DNA of 64,000 bases from an uncultured Lachnotalea sp. (GCA_947066815.1 CAMSZT010000018.1:1-64000); one strand, 5' to 3'; positions 9,891 through 20,088 are shown, counted from the first letter of the stretch. The notes: generated by a model from the sequence alone, not told the origin. Program-made: numbers and translations.

Positions 9891-10916
9891 TTATTTTTCC
9901 GGTCTCTTCGCATTCTCAGCAAAAAGCCTTTTGATCTTTTCATTGATCTTCTGCTCCTTGAATGTCACACACTGGAAGATGGTGTTTCGCACCTCCTTGG
10001 CCGTGGCATTCCCATGGGTCTTCACCACCAGGCCGTTCAGCCCCAGCATGGGGGCCCCGCCGTACTCCGTGGCGTCAAACTCCTTGAGCGTCTCCTTCAG
10101 GGCCGGCTTCACGAGAAGCGCCCCCATCTTCGAACGGAAGGAGGACATCATCCCGCCCTTGATCTTTCCGATCAGGGCTGAACCGAGGCCCTCGTAGAGC
10201 TTCAGGATCACATTCCCGGTGAAGCCCTCGGCCACGATCACGTCGGCCCCCCCGTGGGGGATCTCCCTGGCCTCGATGCTCCCGATAAAATTCAGATCCT
10301 CACATCCCTTAAGGAGCGGGAAGGTCTCTTTCACCAGGGCGTTGCCCTTCTCCTCCTCCACGCCCACATTGACGATGGCAACCCTGGGCCTGTTAATGCC
10401 TATGACATGTTCCATATAAATAGAACCCATTCTGGCAAACTGTACCAGATGGCTTGCCCGGGCGTCCACATTGGCCCCGCTGTCCACCAGGAGGCAGACC
10501 CCCCTCACCGTGGGAATGAGAGTCGCCAGGGGCGGCCGCTCCACACCCCGGATCCGGCCCACCACCAGCTGTCCGCCCACCAGGATCGCCCCGGTGCTCC
10601 CGGCGGAGATGAAGGCGTCCGCCTCCCCCCGCTTCACCAGGTTCTGGGCCACCACGATGGAGGAATCCTTCTTTTTCCGGATCGCCATGACCGGCGCCTC
10701 CTCCGTGGTGATCACCTCCGAGGCGGGAACCACCGCAAGCCTCTCCTCCGGGTACCTATGACCGGAAAGGCAGGCTCTCACTTCCTCTTCCTTCCCCACC
10801 AGGAATACCTTGATATTTTCCCTGGCGTTTACTGCTTCCACCGCCCCTTTTACCATCTCCGCCGGGGCGTTGTCGCCTCCCATGGCATCCAGGGCAATCC
10901 TCACCGTCTCCTGCAT
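9891..10916 (-). CDS. plsX: Phosphate acyltransferase PlsX
   Basis: MGGDNAPAEMVKGAVEA..., adjacent to acpP. Confidence 0.95.
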   Translation of the reverse strand: MQETVRIALDAMGGDNAPAEMVKGAVEAVNARENIKVFLVGKEEEVRACLSGHRYPEERLAVVPASEVITTEEAPVMAIRKKKDSSIVVAQNLVKRGEADAFISAGSTGAILVGGQLVVGRIRGVERPPLATLIPTVRGVCLLVDSGANVDARASHLVQFARMGSIYMEHVIGINRPRVAIVNVGVEEEKGNALVKETFPLLKGCEDLNFIGSIEAREIPHGGADVIVAEGFTGNVILKLYEGLGSALIGKIKGGMMSSFRSKMGALLVKPALKETLKEFDATEYGGAPMLGLNGLVVKTHGNATAKEVRNTIFQCVTFKEQKINEKIKRLFAENAKRPEK

Positions 10917-11005
10917 TCTGCTTCCTCCGTGCTAATCTACCAATTAATATACACAATATCCATCTATAAATCAATCATTTTTAAACTTTTTCACAGGAAA
11001 AGAAA

Positions 11006-11038
11006 ACCGACGGCCCCCGCTTTTTCGAGTCCGTCGGT
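11006..11038 (-). terminator. Terminator of the 11052-11714 gene
   Basis: ACCGACGG...CCGTCGGT then TTTTCTTTTCC on the minus strand. Confidence 0.7.
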
Positions 11039-11051
11039 CTTCTAAAACGAT

Positions 11052-11714
11052 TCAAAACAGTTCGATCCCAAAAAGGGACGGTATCGGCAAAAAGGAATAC
11101 TCTTCCACTCCCGCCTCGCTGATGCCGAAAACCTCTCCCTCTTCCGTGAAAACGAAGTATCCCCAGGCCAGTTCCGGAAAAGGCCGGTCATGCGGCCCTT
11201 CCTCTCCCCGCTCCGCCGGCTCCATGACCAAAAGCCGTTCTCCAACATAGTCCGCACATCGGAAATCCAGGTCAAAATAATCCGGGTGTTCCAGGCTGAC
11301 CGCCCCCTCCGAAAAACGATACCAGGTTTCGTCCATCTGCTCTGCCAGCTCCCTCTGCAGCAGTGTCCACCGGCAGGATACGGCAAACCTCTGGCAGGCC
11401 TCCCCCATTTCTTTCTGTTCCTCCGTGGGATCCGGACGGTATTTGATATAAACGTCATCCTTTATGATGATCAAACATTCCCTGGTCTCTTCCCACTGTG
11501 TTTCTGGAAACAGGGTGGAGAAATTCTTACTCCCGCATAAAATATATCTCTTCGGGATATAGATCCCCCGCCAACATCCCTGTTCTGCGGGAAGAGCGCT
11601 TTCTTCTCCTGCGGCCGCCGCAGTTTCCCTTTGGGTCCTTACCGCCTCGCCTCTTCCCCCAAAAATCCCTACCATTGCCAGGACAGACATGCCTAAGATC
11701 AGATCTTTCCTCAT
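11052..11714 (-). CDS. Hypothetical secreted protein with signal peptide
   Basis: Complete ORF with hydrophobic N-terminus, followed by a strong terminator at 11006-11038. Confidence 0.65.
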   Translation of the reverse strand: MRKDLILGMSVLAMVGIFGGRGEAVRTQRETAAAAGEESALPAEQGCWRGIYIPKRYILCGSKNFSTLFPETQWEETRECLIIIKDDVYIKYRPDPTEEQKEMGEACQRFAVSCRWTLLQRELAEQMDETWYRFSEGAVSLEHPDYFDLDFRCADYVGERLLVMEPAERGEEGPHDRPFPELAWGYFVFTEEGEVFGISEAGVEEYSFLPIPSLFGIELF

Positions 11715-11770
11715 TTTTTATCCTCAAAACGGAAACCGTTTTTATCTGCGATCATTTTCGAAGTCACAAA

Positions 11771-11810
11771 AAGACCGCAGTCCCTCTCTTTCAAGAAAAA
11801 CCGCGGTCTT
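11771..11810 (-). terminator. Terminator downstream of rpmF
   Basis: AAGACCGCGG...CTGCGGTCTT then TTTTTG on the minus strand. Confidence 0.75.
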
Positions 11811-11820
11811 ACAGATCTTC

Positions 11821-12000
11821 TTAGTCAACGCTTACGATCTCTTTCTTATTGTAGCATCCACAGGCCTTGCATACCCGGTGGGGCATCGTGAGGGCGCCGC
11901 ACTTGCTGCACTTCACTAAATTCACCGCGCCCATTTTCCAATTGGCTCTGCGGCTGTCCCGTCTGGCCTTGGAATGTTTATTTTTCGGACAGATCGACAT
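11821..12000 (-). CDS. rpmF: 50S ribosomal protein L32
   Basis: MSICPKNKHSKARRDSRRANWK...CSKCG...CKACGCYNKKEI. Confidence 0.95.
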   Translation of the reverse strand: MSICPKNKHSKARRDSRRANWKMGAVNLVKCSKCGALTMPHRVCKACGCYNKKEIVSVD

Positions 12001-12036
12001 GGCTTTACACACCTCCTTAATCCATATTTTCCTATA

Positions 12037-12549
12037 CTACTGATTCGCGTCCCGGAAAATGTCCCGGATCTTCGCCATCCTGGGGTCAGGCTCCGTCCTG
12101 TCGCAGCCGCAATCCCCCTGGTTGAGGTTTGCTCCACATCGATTGCAGATCCCTCTGCAGTCCTCCCTGCACAGAACCTTCGCAGGCATGTGCACGAACA
12201 GCTCGTCGCGGACCAACGCATCCACATCCAGCGTATGCCCTTCCACGAGATACGCCTCCTCTTCCTCCGCCGCCCCCTCCTTAAAGTCCGCCTCGCGGCT
12301 TACCTCATAGGAAAACGGGACCGTCACGGGCTCTAAGCATCTGTCGCAGGGTATCGACAGGGAAAAGGAAACCTCCGCCTCGAAAAGCAGCCTCTTCTCT
12401 CCTGTCTTTGTGATCCGCAGCCGCACCGGCTCTTTTTTGACCACCGGATAACGGTTCACGCCGTCATCAAACAGGTCGAATCCCAAATCTGCCTCATAAA
12501 CCCTGCTCTCCTGCCCGCCGGCCAGGGAGTCCGATAAATGAATGTGCAT
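12037..12549 (-). CDS. YceD/DUF177 family protein
   Basis: Conserved CDRCLEPV and C-terminal CXXXCRGICNRCGANLN motif; adjacent to rpmF. Confidence 0.9.
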   Translation of the reverse strand: MHIHLSDSLAGGQESRVYEADLGFDLFDDGVNRYPVVKKEPVRLRITKTGEKRLLFEAEVSFSLSIPCDRCLEPVTVPFSYEVSREADFKEGAAEEEEAYLVEGHTLDVDALVRDELFVHMPAKVLCREDCRGICNRCGANLNQGDCGCDRTEPDPRMAKIRDIFRDANQ

Positions 12550-12615
12550 AGTATTCTCCTAACACACCTGTACCATTATACACAGGCGCTGTCAATTTGT
12601 CAACCACAATATTTT

Positions 12616-13611
12616 TTACTGGGCCTGGGCCTGTACGGCGGTGATGGCGACCACGCCCACGATATCGGAGGCGCTGCAGCCTCTGGACAGGTCATTGACC
12701 GGAGCGGCGATGCCCTGGGTCATGGGACCGTAAGCCTCCGCCTTGGCCAGCCTCTGCACCAGCTTGTAGCCGATGTTGCCCGCGTCCAGGTCGGGGAAGA
12801 TCAGGACGTTGGCCTGTCCCGCCACATCACTGCCCGGAGCCTTGGAGGCGCCCACGCTGGGAACGATGGCCGCGTCAAGCTGCATCTCGCCGTCCAGCTT
12901 GAGATCCGGATAAGCTTCCTTCGCAAGCTTCGTGGCCTCGACCACCTTGTCCACGTCGGCATGCTTTGCGCTTCCCTTGGTGGAGTGGGACAGCATGGCA
13001 ACTTTGGGCTCCTTGCCCACCAGCAGCCGGAAGGACTCCGCGGAGGAGCCTGCGATGGCAGCCAGCTCTTCCGACGTGGGATTCTGGTTCAGACCGCAGT
13101 CGGAAAATACGAAGGTTCCCTCCTCGCCCATCTCGCAGTCCGGGACCACCATCAGGAAGAAGGCGGACACCAGCTTGGTGCCGGGCTTGGTCTTTACGAT
13201 CTGCAGACAGGGGCGCAGGGTGTTTGCCGTGGAATGGCAGGCGCCGGACACCAGGCCGTCCGCATGTCCCGCCTTGATCATCAGGCAGCCGTAGTAGCAG
13301 TAATCGTTGAAGATAGTCTCTCTGGCCTTCTCCGGCGTCATGCCCTTGGCCTTTCTGAGCTCTACAAACAGGTCGATGTACTCCTGGGTCTTCTCATAGG
13401 TATGGGGATCGATGATGGTCGCCCCCGAAATATCCAGGCCCTTGCTGTTCTCGGCGACCTCCTCCGGCGTTCCGATGATGATCAGGTTCGCAAAATCCTC
13501 CGCGAGGATCTGCGCCGCCGCTTCAAAAGTCCTCCTGTCCATGGACTCCGGCAGGATGATGGTCTTTTTGTCGCTCTTTGCTTTTGCTTTGATGGTGTCG
13601 ATAAATGCCAT
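12616..13611 (-). CDS. pta: Phosphate acetyltransferase
   Basis: MAFIDTIKAKAKSDKKTIILPESMDRRT... and GPMTQGIAAPVNDLSRGCSASDIV. Confidence 0.96.
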   Translation of the reverse strand: MAFIDTIKAKAKSDKKTIILPESMDRRTFEAAAQILAEDFANLIIIGTPEEVAENSKGLDISGATIIDPHTYEKTQEYIDLFVELRKAKGMTPEKARETIFNDYCYYGCLMIKAGHADGLVSGACHSTANTLRPCLQIVKTKPGTKLVSAFFLMVVPDCEMGEEGTFVFSDCGLNQNPTSEELAAIAGSSAESFRLLVGKEPKVAMLSHSTKGSAKHADVDKVVEATKLAKEAYPDLKLDGEMQLDAAIVPSVGASKAPGSDVAGQANVLIFPDLDAGNIGYKLVQRLAKAEAYGPMTQGIAAPVNDLSRGCSASDIVGVVAITAVQAQAQ

Positions 13612-13787
13612 GATCGTGGCTCCTTTCGTATCAGATATTCCTTACCGCCAAAAGGCGTTCCATAGGGTTTATTATAACGCATTCCCCTCCACTTCACAAG
13701 CCAAATTTTCCCGGAAAATGCTCTTGTCATTTCCTGTGTTTTATCATAAAATAAAGGAAAGAAAGGAGAACAGGGAGGTGCGGTTTT

Positions 13788-15074
13788 ATGAGGGTCGTAG
13801 GCTTGATCACAGAGTACAATCCGTTCCACAGCGGACATTCCTACCATATCAGGAAGGCGAAGGAAGTCACCGGGGCCGACTACGGCATCGTCGTCATGAC
13901 GGGCCACTATGTCCAGAGGGGGGAACCCGCCTGTATGGACAAATATCTGCGGACCGATATCGCCCTCCGCTCCGGCGCCGACCTGGTTTTGGAACTGCCG
14001 GTTCCCTTCGCCACCGGGAGCGCCGAATATTTCGCCACCGGAGCCGTCTCCATCCTGGACAATCTGGGCGTGGTGGACTTTCTGTGCTTCGGCAGCGAAA
14101 GCGGGGACCTCTCCCACCTCTCTGCCGTAGCCTCTGTTTTTGCGGACGAGCCGGAACCCTTTTCCCGCCTGGTCAGACAGTACCTGGCAGAAGGCTCCAG
14201 CTATCCGGCGGCCAGGGGACAGGCTCTCACCGCCTATCTGGCGGAATATGCCCCGGAGGATTTTCCTGCTCCCATGGAAAAGATCCTGCCTCTGATATCC
14301 GCCCCCAACAACATCCTGGGGATCGAATACATCAAGGCCCTGTCCAGGCGGGGTTCCGCGATCCGGCCGGTGACAGTCTCCCGGAGCAGCGACTATCTGT
14401 CCAAAACACTTTCGGCCCCTTTCTGCTCCTCCTCGGCCATCCGCCATGTCTTCCAGACAAGGAGCTCCGGCTCCCAGCCCATGACCCAGGCCATGAAAAC
14501 CATCCGGTCCTGTGTTCCAAAAGAGGCCTACGCCGTGATGTCCGAGAACTTTGGCTCCCGTCTCCCCATCTTCGCCGACGATTTTTCTTCGATGCTGCTG
14601 TATAAGCTTTTGTCGGCGAGGAACAGCGATCTGACCGATTACCTGGACGTCTCGGCCGACCTGGAGAACCGGATCAAGAGACAGCTCACGGAAACCGCTT
14701 CCTTCTCCGGCTTTATCGACGCGATTAAATGCCGGCAGTACACCAGGACCCGGATCAGCCGCGCCCTGCTGCATATCCTTTTAGATATCAAGGTGGAAGA
14801 TTTTGTCCGTTATAAAGAAAGCGGCTTTGTCCCCTATGCCAGGGTCCTCGGGTTCCGGAAATCCGCCGCCCCCCTTTTAAAGAGCATCAAGCACAACAGC
14901 AGCCTGCCTCTGCTCACAAAGCTGGCCGACGCGGAGCGAAAACTCACCCCCATGGGAGCCGATATGCTCAGCCAGGAGATCTTTGCCGCGGGCCTGTACC
15001 AGAGCGTGGTATTCCACAAATACGGCTGCCGGATGAAAAACGAATACACCCACGGAGTCATCACCCTGGATTAG
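13788..15074 (+). CDS. tmcAL: tRNA(Met) cytidine acetate ligase TmcAL (YlbM family)
   Basis: MRVVGLITEYNPFHSGHSYHIRKAKE nucleotidyltransferase motif. Confidence 0.92.
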   Translation: MRVVGLITEYNPFHSGHSYHIRKAKEVTGADYGIVVMTGHYVQRGEPACMDKYLRTDIALRSGADLVLELPVPFATGSAEYFATGAVSILDNLGVVDFLCFGSESGDLSHLSAVASVFADEPEPFSRLVRQYLAEGSSYPAARGQALTAYLAEYAPEDFPAPMEKILPLISAPNNILGIEYIKALSRRGSAIRPVTVSRSSDYLSKTLSAPFCSSSAIRHVFQTRSSGSQPMTQAMKTIRSCVPKEAYAVMSENFGSRLPIFADDFSSMLLYKLLSARNSDLTDYLDVSADLENRIKRQLTETASFSGFIDAIKCRQYTRTRISRALLHILLDIKVEDFVRYKESGFVPYARVLGFRKSAAPLLKSIKHNSSLPLLTKLADAERKLTPMGADMLSQEIFAAGLYQSVVFHKYGCRMKNEYTHGVITLD

Positions 15075-15981
15075 TGCAGATATCCTCCTGCTCCTGCCGG
15101 TAGGTCTTCCGGTACTCCGTCGGCGATACCCCTGCGTTCTTTTTAAACAGTGCGCTGAAATACAGCGGGTTGTCGTACCCCACCTGCTTGGCCACCTCCG
15201 TCACCGTATAATCCGTGTTCAGCAGCAGGTAGCGGGCGATCTCGATCCGTTTTTTGATCAGATAGTCGATGGGCGACATCCCCATGTCCTTTTTAAACTG
15301 ATGGCTGATATAGGATTTACTTATGTAAGAAGCCTCGGACAGCGTATCCAGATTGATGGCCTCACGGTAATTCTTATCAATATAGTCCTTGATAAAATGG
15401 CTGTGGCACCTGGCCTCGGCCCTGTTTTTTTCCATGAGGTTGTTGAACTGGTGGATCCTGAGGACCTGGACCGCGATCACATTGGCCAGGGCCGAGGCCG
15501 CCGGCATATAGAGGATCTCCGGGTTGGAGGTCTCCCTCAGAAGCTCCTGGAAATAAAATGCCAGCTGGTTTCTATAAGGCCCCGCGGAGAACACCGGCGT
15601 CTCCTCCGGCATCAGCATATTGTAGGCAAACGGCGGATAGCAGAAATCCGTAATGCCCATAAAAAAGAACTCAAATTCCTTACCCAAACGGCTTCCCGAC
15701 GCATTGGATACATAGGGGTTGAAGATCGCGATATCCCCAGGGCCGATCGTATACTCTTTCCCCTCTACCCACACGGTTCCCGTGCCGTCGACACAAAAGA
15801 GGATCTCCGCACATTCATGAAAATGCGGCTGACATTCCCAGGTCTTTTCTCTTCTCATGCGTCCCGTATAGATCACCGCTGGCCCGACGTGAAAGGACGG
15901 AGCCTCCATCTCTTCAAAAATATTCTTTTCTAAGCCCATATAATCCCCCTGTCTTCCCATTTCCGCCCCACCTGCGGTCAA
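15061..15981 (-). CDS. AraC-family transcriptional regulator with N-terminal cupin; start may be 15939
   Basis: Cupin-like N-terminus and C-terminal double HTH (YISKSYISHQFKKDMGMSPIDYLIKKRIE...VGYDNPLYFSALFKKNAGVSPTEYRK). Confidence 0.9.
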   Translation of the reverse strand: MTAGGAEMGRQGDYMGLEKNIFEEMEAPSFHVGPAVIYTGRMRREKTWECQPHFHECAEILFCVDGTGTVWVEGKEYTIGPGDIAIFNPYVSNASGSRLGKEFEFFFMGITDFCYPPFAYNMLMPEETPVFSAGPYRNQLAFYFQELLRETSNPEILYMPAASALANVIAVQVLRIHQFNNLMEKNRAEARCHSHFIKDYIDKNYREAINLDTLSEASYISKSYISHQFKKDMGMSPIDYLIKKRIEIARYLLLNTDYTVTEVAKQVGYDNPLYFSALFKKNAGVSPTEYRKTYRQEQEDICTNPG

Positions 15982-16102
15982 AAACGCTGCTCCTTCTTCT
16001 AATCATATCAGTAATGATTTTCTTTGTCAATTTCCCGGAGAAAAATTTCCGGGCATTTTTGTCATATAGGAGACCCGAAGGACTTTCTGATGTGACAGAA
16101 AA

Positions 16103-16129
16103 ACCGGACGGCTGATATCGCCGCCCGGT
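16103..16129 (-). terminator. Rho-independent terminator of the 16146-16649 gene
   Basis: ACCGGGCGGC-GATATCA-GCCGTCCGGT stem-loop followed by TTTTT on the minus strand. Confidence 0.75.
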
Positions 16130-16145
16130 CTGTTCCGTTCCTCTT

Positions 16146-16649
16146 TTATTTCTTTCTGGTAAAGCAGAGATCGCAGCAGTCGTCGCCGTCAGCGATCTTT
16201 TTGGGCAGGGAGAACTCACAGTTCATATCCTGCGCGAACTGCCTGTCGCCTTCCATGGCGATATCGCAGAAGAGAGCGCAGTCCTCGTCCGAGAAACCAA
16301 GCTTCCTCCAGGCATTTAACAGCGGACAGTAATGCATCTCCACATGCATCACATCCTCCGTCATCTCAACCGCTTTATTTTCGAAGCCGATCGGCTCTGC
16401 CATGAAGAGGTCGCCAAATTCCTTCAGGCTCGTCTTGTCGTTCATCTTATCCCTGAAATTCTCGTCGATCTGGAAGCAGCCGCAGCGTCTGATGGCGGCG
16501 CGGCCAACCTTCTCCATGTCGCCGCCTGCTTTTCTCACCTCATCCAGGAGCAGCGCCATCCAGTATGCGCGGTGCTCGATGCAGGTGCGCTTTGTCTCCA
16601 CTACGGGATCCCCGGTATGTACCGGCTTATTTTCGTTGTACTTTGCCAT
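16146..16649 (-). CDS. L-2-amino-thiazoline-4-carboxylic acid hydrolase family protein
   Basis: Cys-rich sequence with HVEMHYCPLLNAWRKLG and DCCDLCF, resembling the ATC hydrolase family. Confidence 0.65.
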   Translation of the reverse strand: MAKYNENKPVHTGDPVVETKRTCIEHRAYWMALLLDEVRKAGGDMEKVGRAAIRRCGCFQIDENFRDKMNDKTSLKEFGDLFMAEPIGFENKAVEMTEDVMHVEMHYCPLLNAWRKLGFSDEDCALFCDIAMEGDRQFAQDMNCEFSLPKKIADGDDCCDLCFTRKK

Positions 16650-16731
16650 GATCGTTTGTTCTCCTTCTTAATTATTTATTTGCGGGGGAGAAAACTCCCC
16701 CTCTGATCTGGATCTCGCGACCCGGATTCCC

Positions 16732-17451
16732 CTACTTGCTGCCGAGATAAGCCTTTCTCACCTCGTCATTGTTCTGCATCTCTTTCGCGTCGCCGCTGAA
16801 CTTCACCGTCCCTACCTCCAGGACGTAACAGCGGTCCGCGATCTTGAGCGCCATATTGGCGTTCTGTTCCACCAGAAGAATGGTGGTCCCCTGTTTGTGG
16901 ATCTCCTTGATCAGCCGGAAGATCTCCAGCACCAGGTTGGGTGCAAGGCCCATGGAGGGCTCATCTAACATCAGGAGCTTCGGCTTGTTCATAAGCGCCC
17001 GTCCGATGGCAAGCATCTGCTGCTCGCCGCCGGAGAGGGTCCCTGCCTGCTGTTTTTTTCTCTCCAGAAGCCTGGGGAACAGATCATACACATACTCGAA
17101 GGAATTCTGGATCTCTTTCGAATCCTTTCTGCAGTATGCGCCCAGCTTCAGGTTTTCCTCCACGGAAAGCTCCGGAAACACCTCACGGCCCTCCGGGCTC
17201 AAGGTCACGCCCAGCTTCACGATCTGGGGCGGGGACATACGGGTCAGATCCTGCCCGTCAAACTCTATCCTGCTCCCTGCGGCGGCCTTTAACACGCCTG
17301 CGATGGTGAGAAGAGTGGTCGACTTCCCGGCTCCGTTGCTTCCGATCAGCGTAACCAGCTCTCCATCATTGACCTCAAAGTCAATGCCCTTCAGAGCATG
17401 GATATTTCCGTAATATGTATTCATCGAATTAATCCGCAGCATCGTCTTCAC
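16732..17451 (-). CDS. livF: Branched-chain amino acid ABC transporter ATP-binding protein
   Basis: Walker A GSNGAGKST, LSGGEQQMLAIGRALM; last gene of liv operon. Confidence 0.93.
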   Translation of the reverse strand: MKTMLRINSMNTYYGNIHALKGIDFEVNDGELVTLIGSNGAGKSTTLLTIAGVLKAAAGSRIEFDGQDLTRMSPPQIVKLGVTLSPEGREVFPELSVEENLKLGAYCRKDSKEIQNSFEYVYDLFPRLLERKKQQAGTLSGGEQQMLAIGRALMNKPKLLMLDEPSMGLAPNLVLEIFRLIKEIHKQGTTILLVEQNANMALKIADRCYVLEVGTVKFSGDAKEMQNNDEVRKAYLGSK

Positions 17452-18205
17452 TCTTTCCTAAATAAGCTTCCACTACCATCTGGTTATTGGCGATCTCCTC
17501 CGGAAGGCCGTCTGCGATCATCCTGCCATGGTCCAGCACATAGATCCGGTCGGAAATATTCATGACCACGCTCATATCGTGCTCGATCAGGATAATGGTA
17601 AAGCCTTTATCCTGAAGCTCCTTGATAAACTGCAGGAGCTCCTCGGATTCCTGAGGATTCATGCCGGCGGCGGGTTCGTCCAGAAGCAGAAGCTTCGCTC
17701 CGGTCGCCATGGCGCGGGCGATCTCCAGCTTTCTCTGCTCGCCGTAGGGAAGGTTTCCCGCATAACTGTGGATATATTTTCCAAACCCCAGCGAATTCAG
17801 GATCTCCACGGCCTTCTCATGGGCCTCCCTTTCATACTTCCGGAACCTGGGAGTGCGGAAGGTAGAATCAAAGGTATTGTACTTCGTATTCTGATGGAAC
17901 CCGATCATGACATTCTCGATGGTCCGCATATTCTTAAAAAGGCGGATATTCTGGAATGTCCTGGCGATCCCCGCATTTACGATATACTGCACCTTCTTGT
18001 TCTGGATCTCCTCGCCGTTAAAGACGATCTTCCCCTCCGTAACGTCATAGACACCGGTCAGAAGATTGAAGATCGTCGTCTTCCCTGCACCGTTGGGTCC
18101 GATCACGCTGATGATCTCACCCTGATCCACATGAAAATTGACCTCGCTCACGGCCGCAAGGCCGCCGAACTGTTTTGATACGTTACTGACCTCCAGAAGC
18201 GCCAT
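17429..18205 (-). CDS. livG: Branched-chain amino acid ABC transporter ATP-binding protein
   Basis: GPNGAGKTT, LPYGEQRKLEIARAMA. Confidence 0.93.
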   Translation of the reverse strand: MALLEVSNVSKQFGGLAAVSEVNFHVDQGEIISVIGPNGAGKTTIFNLLTGVYDVTEGKIVFNGEEIQNKKVQYIVNAGIARTFQNIRLFKNMRTIENVMIGFHQNTKYNTFDSTFRTPRFRKYEREAHEKAVEILNSLGFGKYIHSYAGNLPYGEQRKLEIARAMATGAKLLLLDEPAAGMNPQESEELLQFIKELQDKGFTIILIEHDMSVVMNISDRIYVLDHGRMIADGLPEEIANNQMVVEAYLGKSEDDAAD

Positions 18206-19178
18206 CTGACTTCACCTCCCCTTCCTTCACTTTGACAAACCTGGGGAACGTGTACGGCCGTTTGCTGTTGCCGCCCAGGAGACCATCGGTACGGAATACC
18301 ATCATCAGGATCAGGATCAGGCCGTATACGACAAACCGGTACTCGGCCACAAAACGGAATACTTCCGGGAAGGATACCAGGATCGCAGCACCCAGGACCA
18401 TACCCTTGATAGAACCCATACCGCCGAAAATGACGATACTGAGGATCATCATGGATACATCGGAATTGAACGAGTTCGCATCGATGTAGCCGGAAAGATG
18501 GGCATACAGCGCCCCCGCCGCCCCGGCAAGGGCCGTGGAGATGGTAAAGGCCAGCCTTTTATAATGGCTCAGCTCGATCCCCATCAGGGAAGCCGCCATC
18601 GGATCGTCCTTGATCGCCCGCAGCGTCCGTCCCAGCTTGGAGCGCTCGATCGCAATACAGAATAAAACTGTCAGGACTACGAACACCAGGCACAGATAAT
18701 ACATTCCGTTGTTGGTCGTCTTCATCTCGACGCCGAAAAATTCCGGCCTTGCGATCCGCTGGACACCGTAGGTGCCGTGGGTCAGAGACTCCCAGTTGAT
18801 GATCAGCACCTTGACGATCTCTCCGAAACCCATGGTGATGATCGCCAGATACGTCCCGGAAAGCTTCATGGTCGGGATACTGAACAGCCAGCCGATGAAC
18901 CCCGTCATGAGGACTGCGCAGAGACAGGTCAGCAGGAAATTCCAGCCGAAATGCTCGGAAAGCAGCGACGACGTGTAGGCCCCGATCGCGTAAAAGGCGG
19001 CATGGCCCAGGGAAACCTGTCCCATGTAGCCGGTAATGATGTTCAGGCTCAGGGCCAGGATCATATAAATAAAAATCAAGCTTGAAACTCTCTGCAGATA
19101 CCTGCTCAGTCCTACTGCCGGAAAAGCAACGAGGAGCACAAGGACCACGAGCCAGACGATCTTATCTCTCTTATCCAT
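18183..19178 (-). CDS. livM: Branched-chain amino acid ABC transporter permease
   Basis: Multi-TM, LSLNIITGYMGQVSLGHAAFYAIGAY motif. Confidence 0.93.
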   Translation of the reverse strand: MDKRDKIVWLVVLVLLVAFPAVGLSRYLQRVSSLIFIYMILALSLNIITGYMGQVSLGHAAFYAIGAYTSSLLSEHFGWNFLLTCLCAVLMTGFIGWLFSIPTMKLSGTYLAIITMGFGEIVKVLIINWESLTHGTYGVQRIARPEFFGVEMKTTNNGMYYLCLVFVVLTVLFCIAIERSKLGRTLRAIKDDPMAASLMGIELSHYKRLAFTISTALAGAAGALYAHLSGYIDANSFNSDVSMMILSIVIFGGMGSIKGMVLGAAILVSFPEVFRFVAEYRFVVYGLILILMMVFRTDGLLGGNSKRPYTFPRFVKVKEGEVKSDGASGGQ

Positions 19179-19191
19179 GTTTTACCTCCGT

Positions 19192-20067
19192 TTATACTTT
19201 CGAGATCTTTGCTTTGCCGAACAGTCCGTTGGGCCTGATGATCAGGATCAGGAACAGCAGGATAAATGCAACCGCATCACGGTAGGCTCCCGACAGAAAC
19301 TGTACCGTGAGACTCTCCGCAAGGCCGAGGATGATACCGCCGACCGCCGCCCCGTAAAGGGAACCGATGCCTCCGAGCACCGACGCGGAGAAACCCTTCA
19401 GGCCGATCATGGCTCCCATGGTGGGATAGACCGTCTGATAATAGCTTGCGAGCAGAAGGGCTGCGATCACGGCAGACATCCCGCTCAGGAAAAAGGTCAC
19501 GCTGATGACCGCCTTCGCGTTGATCCCCATCAGATCCGCCGCCCTGGAGTTCTGCTCCACCGCCCGCATGGCAAGCCCGATCTTAGTCTTGTTGATCATC
19601 AGGGTCAGGCCCACCAAAAGCAGGATGGAGACCACCAGGATATAGACCTGGGAGAACGCAAATTTTACATTTCCGATCTGGATCATCTTGTCGCCGAGAA
19701 GCGCCGGAAAGGATTTGATCTCCGTGCCGAAGGCGATCTGCAGGCCGTTGGTCAGGATGTACGAAAAACCGATCGTAGTGATCAGGGCGGCAATGCCCGG
19801 CGCCTTCTTTTTACGAAGGATCGCCAGGATTGACCGATCATAAGCCACCAGCAGACCACCGGTAAGGATGATGCTCAAGATCACCGCAGGGATCGCTCCC
19901 AGATTCCACGTGACAAACATCAGGATCATATGGGCGCCAAAGGCGTAAACGGCGCCATGGGCCATATTGATCATTCTCAAAATGCCGAACACAAGGGAGT
20001 AACCGATCGCGATCAGCGCGTAGATCAGTCCCATGGTCAGGCCGTTGACTATGTATTGGGCAGTCAT
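19192..20067 (-). CDS. livH: Branched-chain amino acid ABC transporter permease
   Basis: Multi-TM, GLTMGLIYALIAIGYSLVFGILRMINMAHG motif. Confidence 0.93.
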   Translation of the reverse strand: MTAQYIVNGLTMGLIYALIAIGYSLVFGILRMINMAHGAVYAFGAHMILMFVTWNLGAIPAVILSIILTGGLLVAYDRSILAILRKKKAPGIAALITTIGFSYILTNGLQIAFGTEIKSFPALLGDKMIQIGNVKFAFSQVYILVVSILLLVGLTLMINKTKIGLAMRAVEQNSRAADLMGINAKAVISVTFFLSGMSAVIAALLLASYYQTVYPTMGAMIGLKGFSASVLGGIGSLYGAAVGGIILGLAESLTVQFLSGAYRDAVAFILLFLILIIRPNGLFGKAKISKV

Positions 20068-20088
20068 ATTTTGCCTCCCATCTGCTGC

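Noticed and set aside
13482-14774. 430-aa minus-strand ORF over tmcAL
   Set aside because: It is the antisense of the well-supported tmcAL gene and the pta 5' region; composition is typical of a GC-rich shadow ORF.
15961-15995. CCACCTGCGGTCAAAAAC near the araC start, resembling an R2 end
   Set aside because: Only a short partial match with no inverted partner found; not counted as an R2 copy.
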